Counted from the stretch's first letter, positions 24,113-32,159 are shown. The stretch: DNA of 34,423 nucleotides from DASPTT01 sp035623275 (GCA_035623275.1 DASPTT010000109.1:1-34423), one strand, 5' to 3'. The notes: a model not told the origin generated them from the sequence alone. Translations and numbers: made by a program.

Positions 24113-25471
24113 TCACAACCCGGCGATCAGCTTCTCGACCCGTTCGTCGTGCGACCGGAACGGGTCCTTCAGGAGGACGGTGCGCTGGGCCTGGTCGTTG
24201 AGCTTCAGGTGGACCCAGTCCACCGTGAAGTCGCGGCGCCGTTCCTTGGCCCGGCGGATGAATTCGCCGCGTAGCCTCGCCCGGGTGGTGGCCGGCGGCT
24301 GGGTCATGGCCTCGGCGATGGCCGCGTCGTCGCTCGTCCGGTCCACCCGGTCGCGTGCCTGGAGCCGGTAGAAGAGGCCCCGCGTCCGGTTGACGTCGTG
24401 GTACTGCAGGTCGAGCAGCGCCACCTTCGGGTGCCCCAGCGCCAGTCCGTGGCGCTCGCGGTAGGCGTCGATCAGCTGGTGCTTGGCAACCCAGTCGCAC
24501 TCTCGGCCCAGGCTCATCGGGTCGGACTCGATCCCCTTGAGGCAGTGCTCCCACATGTCCAGGGCGCGGTCCTCCTGGGGCGAGAGCCCGTGCGTGTCCC
24601 GATAGCGAAGGGCGCGGGTCAGGTACTCGGTCTGGATGTCGAGGGCGCTGACCTCCCGCCCGTTGGCCAGCCGGACCTTGCGGCGGCAGGTGACGTCGTG
24701 GCTGATCTCACGGATGGCGCGGATCGGGTTCTCGAGGGTCAGGTCGCGCAGGACCATCCCGGGGTCCTCGAGCATGCGCAGGAGGATGCTGGTGGCGCCC
24801 ACCTTCAGGTAGGTGGCGTACTCGCTCATGTTCGAGTCGCCGACGATGACGTGCAGCCGCCGGAAACGCTCCGCGTCCGCGTGCGGCTCGTCGCGCGTGT
24901 TGATGATGGGCCGGCTCCGCGTGGTCGCGGACGAGACGCCCTCCCAGATGTGCTCGGCCCGCTGGCTCAAGCAGTAGACCGCGCCGCGCGCCGTCTGCAG
25001 GACCTTGCCCGCGCCGGCGTAGATCTGACGGCTCACGAGGAAGGGGATGAGCACCTCGGTGTAGTGGGCGAAGTCGTCGCGTCGGCTCGTGAGGTAGTTC
25101 TCGTGGCACCCGTAGGAGTTCCCGGCCGAGTCGGTGTTGTTCTTGAAGAGGTAGATGACGCCGCGGATGCCCTCCTCTCGGAGTCGGGCCTCGGCCCCGG
25201 CCACCAGCTGGTCGAGGATCCGCTCGCCCGCCTTGTCATGGGCCACGAGGTCGGTGATGGCGTCGCACTCGGGGGTGGCGTACTCCGGGTGGCTGCCCAC
25301 GTCGAGGTAGAGGCGGGCGCCGTTCTCGAGGAAGACGTTCGACGACCGGCCCCAGCTCACGACCCGCCGGAAGAGATAGCGCGCCACCTCGTCGGGGCTC
25401 AGCCTGCGCTGGCCCCGGAGCGTGCAGGTGACGCCGTACTCGTTCTCGAGCCCGAAGATCCGTCGGTCCAC
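24113..25471 (-). CDS. pafA: Pup-protein ligase PafA
   Basis: The 452-residue enzyme uses ATP to join the C-terminal glutamate of Pup to lysines of target proteins. The length equals mycobacterial PafA. Clear family blocks are FGLENEYGVTC, RRLSPDEVARYLFRRVVSWG, RLYLDVGSHPEYATPEC with the catalytic Asp57, FKNNTDSAGNSYGCHENYL, SQRAEHIWEGVSSATTRSRP and the C-terminal DFTVDWVHLKLNDQAQRTVL. The GTG at 25471 matches the family N-terminus. The frame is open to 25633 but that extension has no homology. TACCGT ends 9 bases upstream. Unlike Mycobacterium, no pafB or pafC follows; lepB does. Confidence 0.96.
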   Translation of the reverse strand: MDRRIFGLENEYGVTCTLRGQRRLSPDEVARYLFRRVVSWGRSSNVFLENGARLYLDVGSHPEYATPECDAITDLVAHDKAGERILDQLVAGAEARLREEGIRGVIYLFKNNTDSAGNSYGCHENYLTSRRDDFAHYTEVLIPFLVSRQIYAGAGKVLQTARGAVYCLSQRAEHIWEGVSSATTRSRPIINTRDEPHADAERFRRLHVIVGDSNMSEYATYLKVGATSILLRMLEDPGMVLRDLTLENPIRAIREISHDVTCRRKVRLANGREVSALDIQTEYLTRALRYRDTHGLSPQEDRALDMWEHCLKGIESDPMSLGRECDWVAKHQLIDAYRERHGLALGHPKVALLDLQYHDVNRTRGLFYRLQARDRVDRTSDDAAIAEAMTQPPATTRARLRGEFIRRAKERRRDFTVDWVHLKLNDQAQRTVLLKDPFRSHDERVEKLIAGL

Positions 25472-25480
25472 AGGTTTCCC

Positions 25481-25486
25481 ACGGTA
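25481..25486 (-). promoter_or_regulatory. -10-like hexamer TACCGT for pafA
   Basis: TACCGT on the minus strand ends 9 bases before the pafA GTG, so pafA can be transcribed separately from the prcBA side of the locus. Confidence 0.42.
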
Positions 25487-25531
25487 GTGCCAGGCGCGCG
25501 GGTAGCGGTGGTGGCGGGTCCGATGGGGGGC

Positions 25532-25537
25532 TACCCT
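25532..25537 (+). promoter_or_regulatory. -10-like hexamer TACCCT for the DUF2007-like gene
   Basis: TACCCT ends 7 bases before the GTG at 25545, divergent from the pafA promoter. Confidence 0.42.
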
Positions 25538-25544
25538 CGCCTCG

Positions 25545-25760
25545 GTGCCTGCTCCGGTGATGGTCTTCCTCACCACCGCCGGCTCGACCTTCGAGGGCCG
25601 GGTGGTCGTGGCCCGCCTCGGCGCGCACGGCATCCTTGCCCAGCTCCGCGGCGGGTCCGACGGCCCCTATCCCCTGCCCGAGACGGTGGACGTCCTGGTG
25701 GACGAGGCGCAGGTCGACGAGGCACGGGCGCTGCTCGCGGACGTCCCCGACGTCCCCTGA
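25545..25760 (+). CDS. small DUF2007-like protein
   Basis: The 71-residue product reads VMVFLTTAGSTFEGRVVVAR, then AHGILAQLRG, and ends in VDVLVDEAQVDEARALLADV. This is the pattern of DUF2007 (annotated as a putative signal-transducing domain): a helix that picks up sequence change, a short strand, then the closing V-V-DE-AR-LL helix. No function is established for the family. It lies alone on the plus strand between pafA and prcA, divergent from the first and convergent with the second (39-base gap). The start is a GTG with a TACCCT hexamer 7 bases upstream. An in-frame ATG six codons in is an alternative. Confidence 0.72.
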   Translation: MPAPVMVFLTTAGSTFEGRVVVARLGAHGILAQLRGGSDGPYPLPETVDVLVDEAQVDEARALLADVPDVP

Positions 25761-25799
25761 GCGTGCGGCGCCCCGGGGGGCGACCGGCGCGGGCCCGGT

Positions 25800-26507
25800 C
25801 TACGAGCGGGCGCCGCGGCCGCGCCCGCCGGCGGCCAGGCGCGTGGCCAGCTCCTCGTGGCCGAGGCGGCGGAAGGCACGGCGCCCGTTGGTCCTCGACA
25901 GCACGGCCACCTCGAGGTCCTCTGGCCCGAGCGTGCGGTCCGGCCCGGCCAGTGCGCCCACCGCCGCCTTGAGCGCGGCGTCGAGACCCCAGCCGTCCTG
26001 GTAGGCGGTGGCGAAGCGTTCGCTGATGACGTCGGTCTCCCCGCCGAGGACGGCGAAGCGGTCCTCGTCGGTGATCGTCCCCTCGTAGGCGATGTGGTAG
26101 AGCTGGTCGGGCCGCCCGTCGGCGCCGAGCTCCGCCACCAGGATCTCGACCTCCAGCGGCTTCATCTCGTGGGTGAAGACCTGGCCCAGGAACTGGGCGT
26201 AGAGGTTGGCCAGCGAGCGGGCGTCGACGTCCTGGCGGCTGTAGGCGTAGCCCTTGGTGTCGGCATGGCGCACGCCGGCCACGCGCAGCTGGTCGAACTC
26301 GTTGTACTTCCCCACGCCGGCGAAGGCGATCCGGTCGTAGATCTCGCTCACCTTGTGCAGCGAGCGCGACGGGTTCTCGGCCACGATGAGGATGCCGTCG
26401 TCGTAGACGCTGGCCACCAGGGACCGGCCCCGGGCGATGCCCTTCTGGGCGTACTCGGCCCGGTCCTTCATGACCTGTTCCGGGGCGACGTAGAACGGCA
26501 TCGTCAT
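25800..26507 (-). CDS. prcA: 20S proteasome alpha subunit
   Basis: The 235-residue protein forms the outer rings of the 20S core and its gate. It begins MTMPFYVAPEQVMKDRAEYA, matching the actinobacterial PrcA gate segment, followed by KGIARGRSLVASVYDDGILI, AENPSRSLHKVSEIYDRIAF and KYNEFDQLR. The C-terminal tail is Gly/Arg-rich. The Lys in the alpha pocket that receives the activator C-terminus is expected in the conserved region around KGYAYSR. Its ATG overlaps the prcB stop as ATGA, so the two are translated together. Confidence 0.96.
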   Translation of the reverse strand: MTMPFYVAPEQVMKDRAEYAQKGIARGRSLVASVYDDGILIVAENPSRSLHKVSEIYDRIAFAGVGKYNEFDQLRVAGVRHADTKGYAYSRQDVDARSLANLYAQFLGQVFTHEMKPLEVEILVAELGADGRPDQLYHIAYEGTITDEDRFAVLGGETDVISERFATAYQDGWGLDAALKAAVGALAGPDRTLGPEDLEVAVLSRTNGRRAFRRLGHEELATRLAAGGRGRGARS

Positions 26508-27310
26508 GACGACCGCCCCCGTTCCCTGCGCCGCTCCACGATGGCGCCGAAGCGCCGGGCCACCTCGTCCTCCTCGACCTTGGCGAACCCCTCCGCGGTG
26601 ACCGTCGCCACCAGCGGGTAGATGCCCCGGACGAGGTCCGGACCGCCGGTGGCGGAATCCTCGTCGGCGGCCTCGTAGAGGGCGGTGACGGCCAGGTCGA
26701 TCGACTCGTCGCGACCGAGCCCGGGCCGCCAGCCGAGCTTGATCGCGGTGCGCGCGTCACGGCCGCCGGAGCCGGTGGCCGCGTGGTCGGCCTCCTCGTA
26801 GTGGCCCCCCGTCACGTCGTAGGTGAAGATCCGCCCCTGCTCGGCGGCGACGTCGTAGCCGGCGTAGAGGGGGACGACGACCAGTCCCTGCATGGCCATG
26901 GGCAGGTGCTCACGGACCATCTGCCCGAGCTGGTTGGCCTTGCCCTCCAGGCTCAGGACCACGCCCTCGACCTTCTCGTAGTGCTCGAGCTGGGTCTGGA
27001 ACAGCTTGACCATCTCGATGGCCGGGCCCGCGGCGCCGGCGATGGCCACGGCCGAGTGGCGGTCCGCGGCGAACACCTTCTCCATGGCGCGATGCGCGAT
27101 CACGTTGCCCTCGGTGGCGCGCCGGTCCCCGGCCATGACGATGCCGTCCTCGAAGCGCAGGGCGACGACGGTCGTGCCGTGCCGCACGGGGACCCCCGCG
27201 GCCCCGGCCTCGACGGTGGCAACCCCGCTCAGCGACGGTTCCGTGCGCCGGAGCAAGGCGACGAAGCTGGGACCCGGGTCCTCGCCGGGCGGGAACAGCG
27301 GCAAGGCCAC
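26504..27310 (-). CDS. prcB: 20S proteasome beta subunit
   Basis: The 268-residue precursor makes the proteolytic inner rings. A 45-residue propeptide ends before Thr46 in VRHGTTVVALRF; autocleavage between Gly45 and Thr46 would expose the catalytic threonine. The supporting residues are in MAGDRRATEGN (Asp) and MEKVFAADRHSAVAIAGAAG (Lys). The propeptide carries SFVALLRRTEPSL, a typical actinobacterial prosegment. The start is a GTG at 27310, 3 bases after the pup stop, with a GGGGAG site that overlaps the end of pup. Confidence 0.96.
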   Translation of the reverse strand: MALPLFPPGEDPGPSFVALLRRTEPSLSGVATVEAGAAGVPVRHGTTVVALRFEDGIVMAGDRRATEGNVIAHRAMEKVFAADRHSAVAIAGAAGPAIEMVKLFQTQLEHYEKVEGVVLSLEGKANQLGQMVREHLPMAMQGLVVVPLYAGYDVAAEQGRIFTYDVTGGHYEEADHAATGSGGRDARTAIKLGWRPGLGRDESIDLAVTALYEAADEDSATGGPDLVRGIYPLVATVTAEGFAKVEEDEVARRFGAIVERRRERGRSS

Positions 27311-27313
27311 CAG

Positions 27314-27511
27314 CTACTCCCCGCCCTTCTGCACGTAGTTGCGGACGAACTCCTCGGCGTTCTCCTCGAGCACCTCGTCGATCTCGTCGAGCAGGTCGTC
27401 GAGCTCCGCCTTGAGCTTCTCCCCCTGGCCGGACGCGCCCGGAGCCTCCTCCGACACCTCTTCCTTCGGTGTCGTGGTGCTCTGGCGCCGCTTCCTCTCT
27501 TGCTCAGCCAT
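27314..27511 (-). CDS. pup: prokaryotic ubiquitin-like protein Pup
   Basis: The 65-residue protein is attached to substrates by PafA and marks them for the proteasome. It is highly charged and mostly disordered. The conserved C-terminal half reads LKAELDDLLDEIDEVLEEN, then EEFVRNYVQKGGE. It ends in Gly-Gly-Glu, so it needs no deamidation of a terminal Gln before ligation. The ATG has GGGAG 8 bases upstream, and this site overlaps the dop stop. It sits between dop and prcB as in Mycobacterium. Confidence 0.97.
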   Translation of the reverse strand: MAEQERKRRQSTTTPKEEVSEEAPGASGQGEKLKAELDDLLDEIDEVLEENAEEFVRNYVQKGGE

Positions 27512-27522
27512 GCGTTCTCTCC

Positions 27523-29007
27523 CTAGCCGCTCAACCGGTCCAACAGCTCGGCCGGCGTGGAACTTCCTGCCAGGAGCTCTTCGGTGTAGTCCGCCGTTCC
27601 ACGGAGCGGGTCCATCATAGGGACGCGGCGAAGGGGGTCGGTACCCAGGTCAAAGACCAACGAGTCCCAGTTGGCGCTGGCCACCGAGGACGCCCACCGC
27701 TTGAGGCACTGGCCCCGGAAGTAGGCCCGGGTGCGCCGGGGGGGCTCGGTCACGGCACGGGCGACGGCGTCGTCGTCGACCAGGCGCTCGGCGTCGAGCC
27801 GGGCGAAGAGCGAGCGCTCGGGGCGCAGGTCGTGGTACTGGAGGTCGACGGCGGCCAGGCGCTGGTCGTCCCAGTCCAGCCCGTGGCGCTCGCGGTACGC
27901 CTCGAGCAGCTGGAGCTTGGCTGCCCAGTCGACCTGGCGGGCGACCGCGGCGGGGTCGGTCTCGAGGCCGTGGAGGACGTCCTCCCAACGGCGCAGCACC
28001 GAGAGCCCGACCGCCTCGTCGCCGAGGCACTCGAGGCCGCGGTCCTCGGCGTACTTGCGAGCCAGCCCGTAGAGCTCCCACTGCACGCCCAGGGCCGTCG
28101 ACGTCCGGCCGTCGGCCATGTCGAGCGGCGCGGCGAGCGAGAGGTCGTAGGAGATCTGGCGGATGGCCCTCACGGGGTTGGCCAGCGCCAGATCCAGGCT
28201 GCCGAAGGCGTCGTCCTCGATGAGGGCCAGCACGACGGCCGTGGTGCCCACCTTCAGGAACGTGGCGACCTCGCAGAGGTTCGCGTCCCCCACGATCACG
28301 TGGAACCGGCGGTAGCGCTGGGGGTCCGCGTGCGGCTCGTCGCGGGTGTTCACGATCGGCCGCTTGAGGGTGGTCTCGAGTCCCACCTCCTCCTCGAAGA
28401 ACTCGGCCCGCTGGCTCAGCTGGAAGTGCACGTCCCGCCCGGCGGAGCTCGACTCGCTGCGCACCTTCCCCGCGCCGGCGAAGAGCTGGCGGGTCACGAA
28501 GTGCGGCGTGATCATGTGCGCCAGCTTCGAGAAGGGCAGCGACCGGTCCATGAGGTAGTTCTCGTGGGTCCCGTACGAATTGCCCTTGCCGTCGGAATTG
28601 TTCTTGTAGACCACGATCGACTGCCCCGGCGGGAGGCTGCGGGCACTGGCCGCCATCGATCGGCGCAGGACCTCCTCCCCCGCCTTGTCGTAGAGGACCA
28701 CCTCGAGCGGGTCCGCGCACTCGGGAGTGGAGAACTCGGGGTGGGCGTGGTCGACGTAGTAGCGGGCGCCGTTGGTCAGCACGGCGTTGACCAAGTGGGT
28801 CTCGATCTCGGGAGGCATCGCCCCTTCGCGGGCGAACCCCCGTGCGTCGTTGCCCGGCGACTCGTCCTCGAAGTCCCACCCGACGCGTGCAAGGTCCGAG
28901 ACGTAGGCGTTGACCAGCAGCGAGGAGGACGCGACGGGGTTCCCGTCACCACCGTTGTGGTGGATGCCGTACTCGGTCTCGATGCCGCACACCTTGGGGA
29001 CGGCCAC
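27523..29007 (-). CDS. dop: depupylase/deamidase Dop
   Basis: The 494-residue enzyme removes Pup from proteins and, in species with Pup-GGQ, converts the terminal Gln to Glu. It shares the PafA fold but has the Dop features: GIETEYGIH, the longer N-terminal insert (about 40-75), TNGARYYVDHAHPEFSTPEC with catalytic Asp86, YKNNSDGKGNSYGTHENYL and RPIVNTRDEPHADPQRYRRF. Because Pup here already ends in Glu, depupylation should be its main role. The start is a GTG, and TAGGGT ends 6 bases upstream, so dop-pup-prcB-prcA can be transcribed apart from arc. The pup ATG is 11 bases after its stop. Confidence 0.96.
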   Translation of the reverse strand: MAVPKVCGIETEYGIHHNGGDGNPVASSSLLVNAYVSDLARVGWDFEDESPGNDARGFAREGAMPPEIETHLVNAVLTNGARYYVDHAHPEFSTPECADPLEVVLYDKAGEEVLRRSMAASARSLPPGQSIVVYKNNSDGKGNSYGTHENYLMDRSLPFSKLAHMITPHFVTRQLFAGAGKVRSESSSAGRDVHFQLSQRAEFFEEEVGLETTLKRPIVNTRDEPHADPQRYRRFHVIVGDANLCEVATFLKVGTTAVVLALIEDDAFGSLDLALANPVRAIRQISYDLSLAAPLDMADGRTSTALGVQWELYGLARKYAEDRGLECLGDEAVGLSVLRRWEDVLHGLETDPAAVARQVDWAAKLQLLEAYRERHGLDWDDQRLAAVDLQYHDLRPERSLFARLDAERLVDDDAVARAVTEPPRRTRAYFRGQCLKRWASSVASANWDSLVFDLGTDPLRRVPMMDPLRGTADYTEELLAGSSTPAELLDRLSG

Positions 29008-29013
29008 GGGTCG

Positions 29014-29019
29014 ACCCTA
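29014..29019 (-). promoter_or_regulatory. -10-like hexamer TAGGGT for dop-pup-prcBA
   Basis: TAGGGT on the minus strand ends 6 bases before the dop GTG, inside the 32-base gap after arc. Confidence 0.42.
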
Positions 29020-29039
29020 GCCCCTGGCGGGGACCGCGA

Positions 29040-30809
29040 TCAGAGGTATTGACCGGTCCCGACGCGCTCGATGGAACGGCCGCCCCGGGTCTCCTCCTGG
29101 TCGGCGAGGAGGGTGCGCACGTAGACGATCCGCTCGCCCTTCTTGCCGGAGATGCGGGCCCAGTCGTCGGGGTTGGTCGTGTTGGGCAGGTCCTCGTTCT
29201 CCTTGTACTCCCGCCGGATGGACTCGAGCAGGTCGCTCGTGCGGATCCCCTGGGACTCGCCGGCGATGGCCCGCTTGATGGCCAGCTTCTTGGCCCGGCG
29301 CACGATGTTCTCGATCATCGCCCCGGAGGAGAAGTCGCGGAAGTACAGGACCTCCTTGTCGCCGTTCTGGTAGGTGACCTCGAGGAACTTGTTCTCGTCG
29401 TCGGCGCGGTACATCTCCGACACGGTCGTCTCGATCATCGCCGCCACCGCCTTGGCGGGGTCTCCACCGCCGAGTCGCTCGACCTCGTCCGTGTCGAGCG
29501 GGAGGTCGGCGGTGAGATAGCGCGAGAAGATCTGCGCGGCGGCCTCCTCGTCGGGCCGTTCGATCTTGATCTTCACGTCGAGGCGGCCCGGCCGCAGGAT
29601 CGCCGGGTCGATCAGGTCCTCCCGGTTCGAGGCACCGATGACGATCACGTCCTTGAGCGTCTCGACGCCGTCGATCTCGGCCAGCAGCTGGGGGACGATG
29701 GTCGACTCCATGTCCGAGCTGATCCCCGTGCCCCGGGTGCGGAACAGCGAGTCCATCTCGTCGAAGAAGACGATGACGGGGACGCCCTCTTCCGCCTTCT
29801 CCCGGGCGCGCTGGAACACCAGCCGGATCTGGCGCTCGGTCTCACCGACGTACTTGTTCAGCAGCTCCGGCCCTTTGATGTTCAGGAAGTAGCTGCGGAT
29901 GTTGGCGTTGCCCGTGACCTCGGCCACCTTCTTGGCCAGCGAGTTGGCCACCGCCTTGGCGATCAGGGTCTTGCCGCAGCCGGGGGGGCCGTAGAGCAGG
30001 ATCCCCTTGGGCGCCGGCAGCCTGTAGTCGTTGAACAGGGCCCGGTGCAGGTACGGGAGCTCCACCGCGTCGGTGATCATCTCGATCTGGGTGTCGAGCC
30101 CGCCCACGTCTCCGTAGGTGATGTCGGGGACCTCCTCGAGCACGAGCTCCTCGACCTCCGGACGCGGCAGCTTCTCCACGAGCAGCTGCGAGCGGGACTC
30201 CATGAGCACGGCGTCGCCGGCCCGCAGGTGCACGCCGTGGAGGCTGTCGGCCAGCTCGACCACGCGTTCTTCGTCGGCGCGGGCGAACACGATGGCCCGC
30301 CGGCCATCCTCGAGCACCTCCTTGAGGGTCACCACTTCGCCCGAGTCCTCGCCCTCGCGGGCCAGGACGACGTTGAGCGACTCGTTGAGCACGACCTCCT
30401 GGCCGCGTCGGAGGGTGGCCACGTCGATCTCGGGGTGGACGGCAACGCGCATCTTGCGGCCAGTGGAGAACACGTCGACCGTCGAGTCCTCGTTGGCGCT
30501 GAGGAACGTGCCGTAGGCGCTCGGCGGCTGGGTGAGCTTGTCCACCTCCTCACGCAGCGCGGCGATGTGCTCCTTGGCCTGCTGCAAGGTGTAGGTGAGC
30601 TTCTCGTTCTGGGAGACCGCCTGGGCCAGCTGGCCCTTGGTCTCGAGGAGCCGCTCTTCGAGCGACTGGACGCGCCCCGGTCCCTCGGAGAGCCGGCGCC
30701 GGAGGATGCCGACCTCCTCCTCGGCGAGGCGCGACCGCTCACGCAGCTCGTCGAGCTCGTGCCGGAGGGTCTCCTCCCGTTCCTGCTCGGTCTCGGCCGT
30801 CGGAACCAC
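29040..30809 (-). CDS. arc: proteasome-associated AAA+ ATPase ARC/Mpa
   Basis: The 589-residue ring ATPase binds pupylated proteins, unfolds them and feeds them to the 20S core. An N-terminal coiled coil (about 5-93) that binds Pup is followed by two OB domains (about 96-225). The AAA+ module follows, with Walker A GPPGCGKT at 274-281, Walker B VIVFFDEMDS at about 345-354 and the Arg-finger region AILRPGRLDVKIKIERPDEE. The C-terminus GTGQYL is the tyrosine motif that docks in the PrcA pocket. The GTG at 30809 has GGAGG close upstream. TAGGGT at 30848-30843 on the minus strand is a possible -10. It is the first gene of the proteasome locus. Confidence 0.96.
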   Translation of the reverse strand: MVPTAETEQEREETLRHELDELRERSRLAEEEVGILRRRLSEGPGRVQSLEERLLETKGQLAQAVSQNEKLTYTLQQAKEHIAALREEVDKLTQPPSAYGTFLSANEDSTVDVFSTGRKMRVAVHPEIDVATLRRGQEVVLNESLNVVLAREGEDSGEVVTLKEVLEDGRRAIVFARADEERVVELADSLHGVHLRAGDAVLMESRSQLLVEKLPRPEVEELVLEEVPDITYGDVGGLDTQIEMITDAVELPYLHRALFNDYRLPAPKGILLYGPPGCGKTLIAKAVANSLAKKVAEVTGNANIRSYFLNIKGPELLNKYVGETERQIRLVFQRAREKAEEGVPVIVFFDEMDSLFRTRGTGISSDMESTIVPQLLAEIDGVETLKDVIVIGASNREDLIDPAILRPGRLDVKIKIERPDEEAAAQIFSRYLTADLPLDTDEVERLGGGDPAKAVAAMIETTVSEMYRADDENKFLEVTYQNGDKEVLYFRDFSSGAMIENIVRRAKKLAIKRAIAGESQGIRTSDLLESIRREYKENEDLPNTTNPDDWARISGKKGERIVYVRTLLADQEETRGGRSIERVGTGQYL

Positions 30810-30997
30810 CTCCCTCCGGCTCGCACGACGCCGTCGTTGGCGACCCTACACGGCCGCGTGAACCTTCGGCGCGACCGGCTCGCGTAGGTATCGGCGCAGG
30901 GTGGGTAGGCTTGAGGGCCAGGCGGCACGACCGGTGCCGGTCGCGCGCACGGCGGTTCTGGTGCCGCGCCACCACGCCGGATCACCACCGTCCGTAG

Positions 30998-31027
30998 TTG
31001 ACAGCCCTGCAGGGTCGTCGTTACCGT
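30998..31027 (+). promoter_or_regulatory. sigma70-type promoter for the ferredoxin, with a palindrome in the spacer
   Basis: TTGACA (30998-31003), an 18-base spacer and TACCGT (31022-31027) form the best full promoter seen in the window. The 10-bp palindrome CCCTGCAGGG (31005-31014) directly follows the -35 and could be an operator. Transcription would begin near 31034, about 65 bases before the ferredoxin ATG. Confidence 0.55.
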
Positions 31028-31098
31028 CCGGGACCGGCGCAGCCGAGACCGGCGGCCGCGAAGAACCCTCCCGAGGACGAGAGGCGACGAGCGAACCG

Positions 31099-31335
31099 AT
31101 GAAGGTCTGGATCGACCAGGATCTGTGCACCGGTGACGGCCTGTGCGAAGAGATCGCGCCCGCCGTCTTCACGCTCCTCGACGACGGCCTGGCCTACGTC
31201 AAAGAGGGCGAGGACGTGAAGAGCGAACCGGGGGGGTCGGCGGGCATGGCGGCCGTCCCCGCCGACCTCGAGGACGCGGTCACCGAGGCGGCGGAGGAGT
31301 GCCCCGGGGAGTGCATCTTCATCGAGCATGGGTGA
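31099..31335 (+). CDS. small ferredoxin
   Basis: The 78-residue protein begins MKVWIDQDLCTGDGLCEE and ends EECPGECIFIE. The first cluster motif is CxxDxxC, with Asp in place of the second Cys, and the last ligand is the Cys-Pro of EECP. Such proteins carry a 3Fe-4S or an Asp-ligated 4Fe-4S cluster and often give electrons to cytochrome P450 or other oxygenases. No partner gene is next to it. About 40 residues lie between the two motifs, the usual spacing. The ATG at 31099 is chosen because homology starts there; the frame is open further upstream. It is divergent from arc and converges on trmI with a 16-base gap. Confidence 0.85.
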   Translation: MKVWIDQDLCTGDGLCEEIAPAVFTLLDDGLAYVKEGEDVKSEPGGSAGMAAVPADLEDAVTEAAEECPGECIFIEHG

Positions 31336-31351
31336 TCGTCCTCCCCGACGC

Positions 31352-32152
31352 CTACGGGGCGGCCGGCACCACGAGTCGGGCCGTGGTGATGAACCCCGTG
31401 TGCGCCACCATCCGGTGGTCGGGACGGACCGAGCGCTCCTCCACGTGCCAGGTGCGCCGTAGCACCTCCGACGTCTCGGCCATGGCGAAGGGCCCGCGCT
31501 CGAGCGCGGCGCGCAGCTCGGCCACCTGGGTGATCGTCGGAAGGTACGAGCAGACGATCCCGCCGGGTACCAGCGCGTCGGGGGTGTGGGGCAGGACGCG
31601 CCAGGGCTCGGGGAGGTCGAGCACCACACGGTCGAAACGGCCGGCGGCGGTGTCGATCCCCTCGTAGACGTCGCGTTCCTCGATCCGGTAGTCGACGTCG
31701 GGCCCCAGGAAGGCGGTGACGTTCTCCCTGGCGCGCGCCGAGAAGTCGGGGCGGCGCTCGTAGCCGACCACCTGCGCGCCCGCCCGCAGCATGGCCATCG
31801 ACAGGGCGCCGGAGCCGACGCCGGCCTCGAGCACCCGGTGCCCCGGGCCGATGTCGGCGGCGATGAGGATGGCGCCGAGGTCCTTGGGGTAGATGACCTG
31901 TGCGCCCCGCGGCATCTTGAGGACGACGTCGGCCAGCGTCGGGCGGACCACGAGGAAGCGCCGGCCGGTCGACCCCACGATGGTGGCGCCGGCGGGCGCG
32001 CCGACGATGTCGTCGTGGGCGACGATCCCGGCGTGCGTGTGGAAGGAGCCCCCGGCGACGAGGGAGAGCAGGTAGCGCCGGCCCTTGGCGTCGACGAGCA
32101 GGACGCGCTCGCCCGGCGCGAGGGGTGCGTCGTCGCGCCCGCTCCCGTCCAC
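31352..32152 (-). CDS. trmI: tRNA (adenine-N1)-methyltransferase TrmI
   Basis: The 266-residue enzyme methylates adenine 58 in the T-loop of tRNA using SAM and acts as a tetramer. It shows the N-terminal beta domain (ERVLLVDAKGRRYLLSLVAG, then SFHTHAGIVAHDDIVG), IYPKDLGAILIAADI, motif I VLEAGVGSGALSMAML, the GYERRPDFSARARENV acidic loop and VVLDLPEPWRVLPH. Mycobacterium tuberculosis has the same gene (Rv2118c) a few genes from mpa, so synteny supports the call. The start is a GTG 7 bases after the stop of a 75-codon gene. The strict alternation of short gaps makes it the last gene of a four-gene operon. Confidence 0.93.
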   Translation of the reverse strand: MDGSGRDDAPLAPGERVLLVDAKGRRYLLSLVAGGSFHTHAGIVAHDDIVGAPAGATIVGSTGRRFLVVRPTLADVVLKMPRGAQVIYPKDLGAILIAADIGPGHRVLEAGVGSGALSMAMLRAGAQVVGYERRPDFSARARENVTAFLGPDVDYRIEERDVYEGIDTAAGRFDRVVLDLPEPWRVLPHTPDALVPGGIVCSYLPTITQVAELRAALERGPFAMAETSEVLRRTWHVEERSVRPDHRMVAHTGFITTARLVVPAAP

Positions 32153-32159
32153 CGGGCGA

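Noticed and set aside
27469..30887. Two long plus-strand open frames antisense to dop and arc
   Set aside because: dop and arc are beyond doubt; the antisense products show no domain and arise from third-position GC bias.
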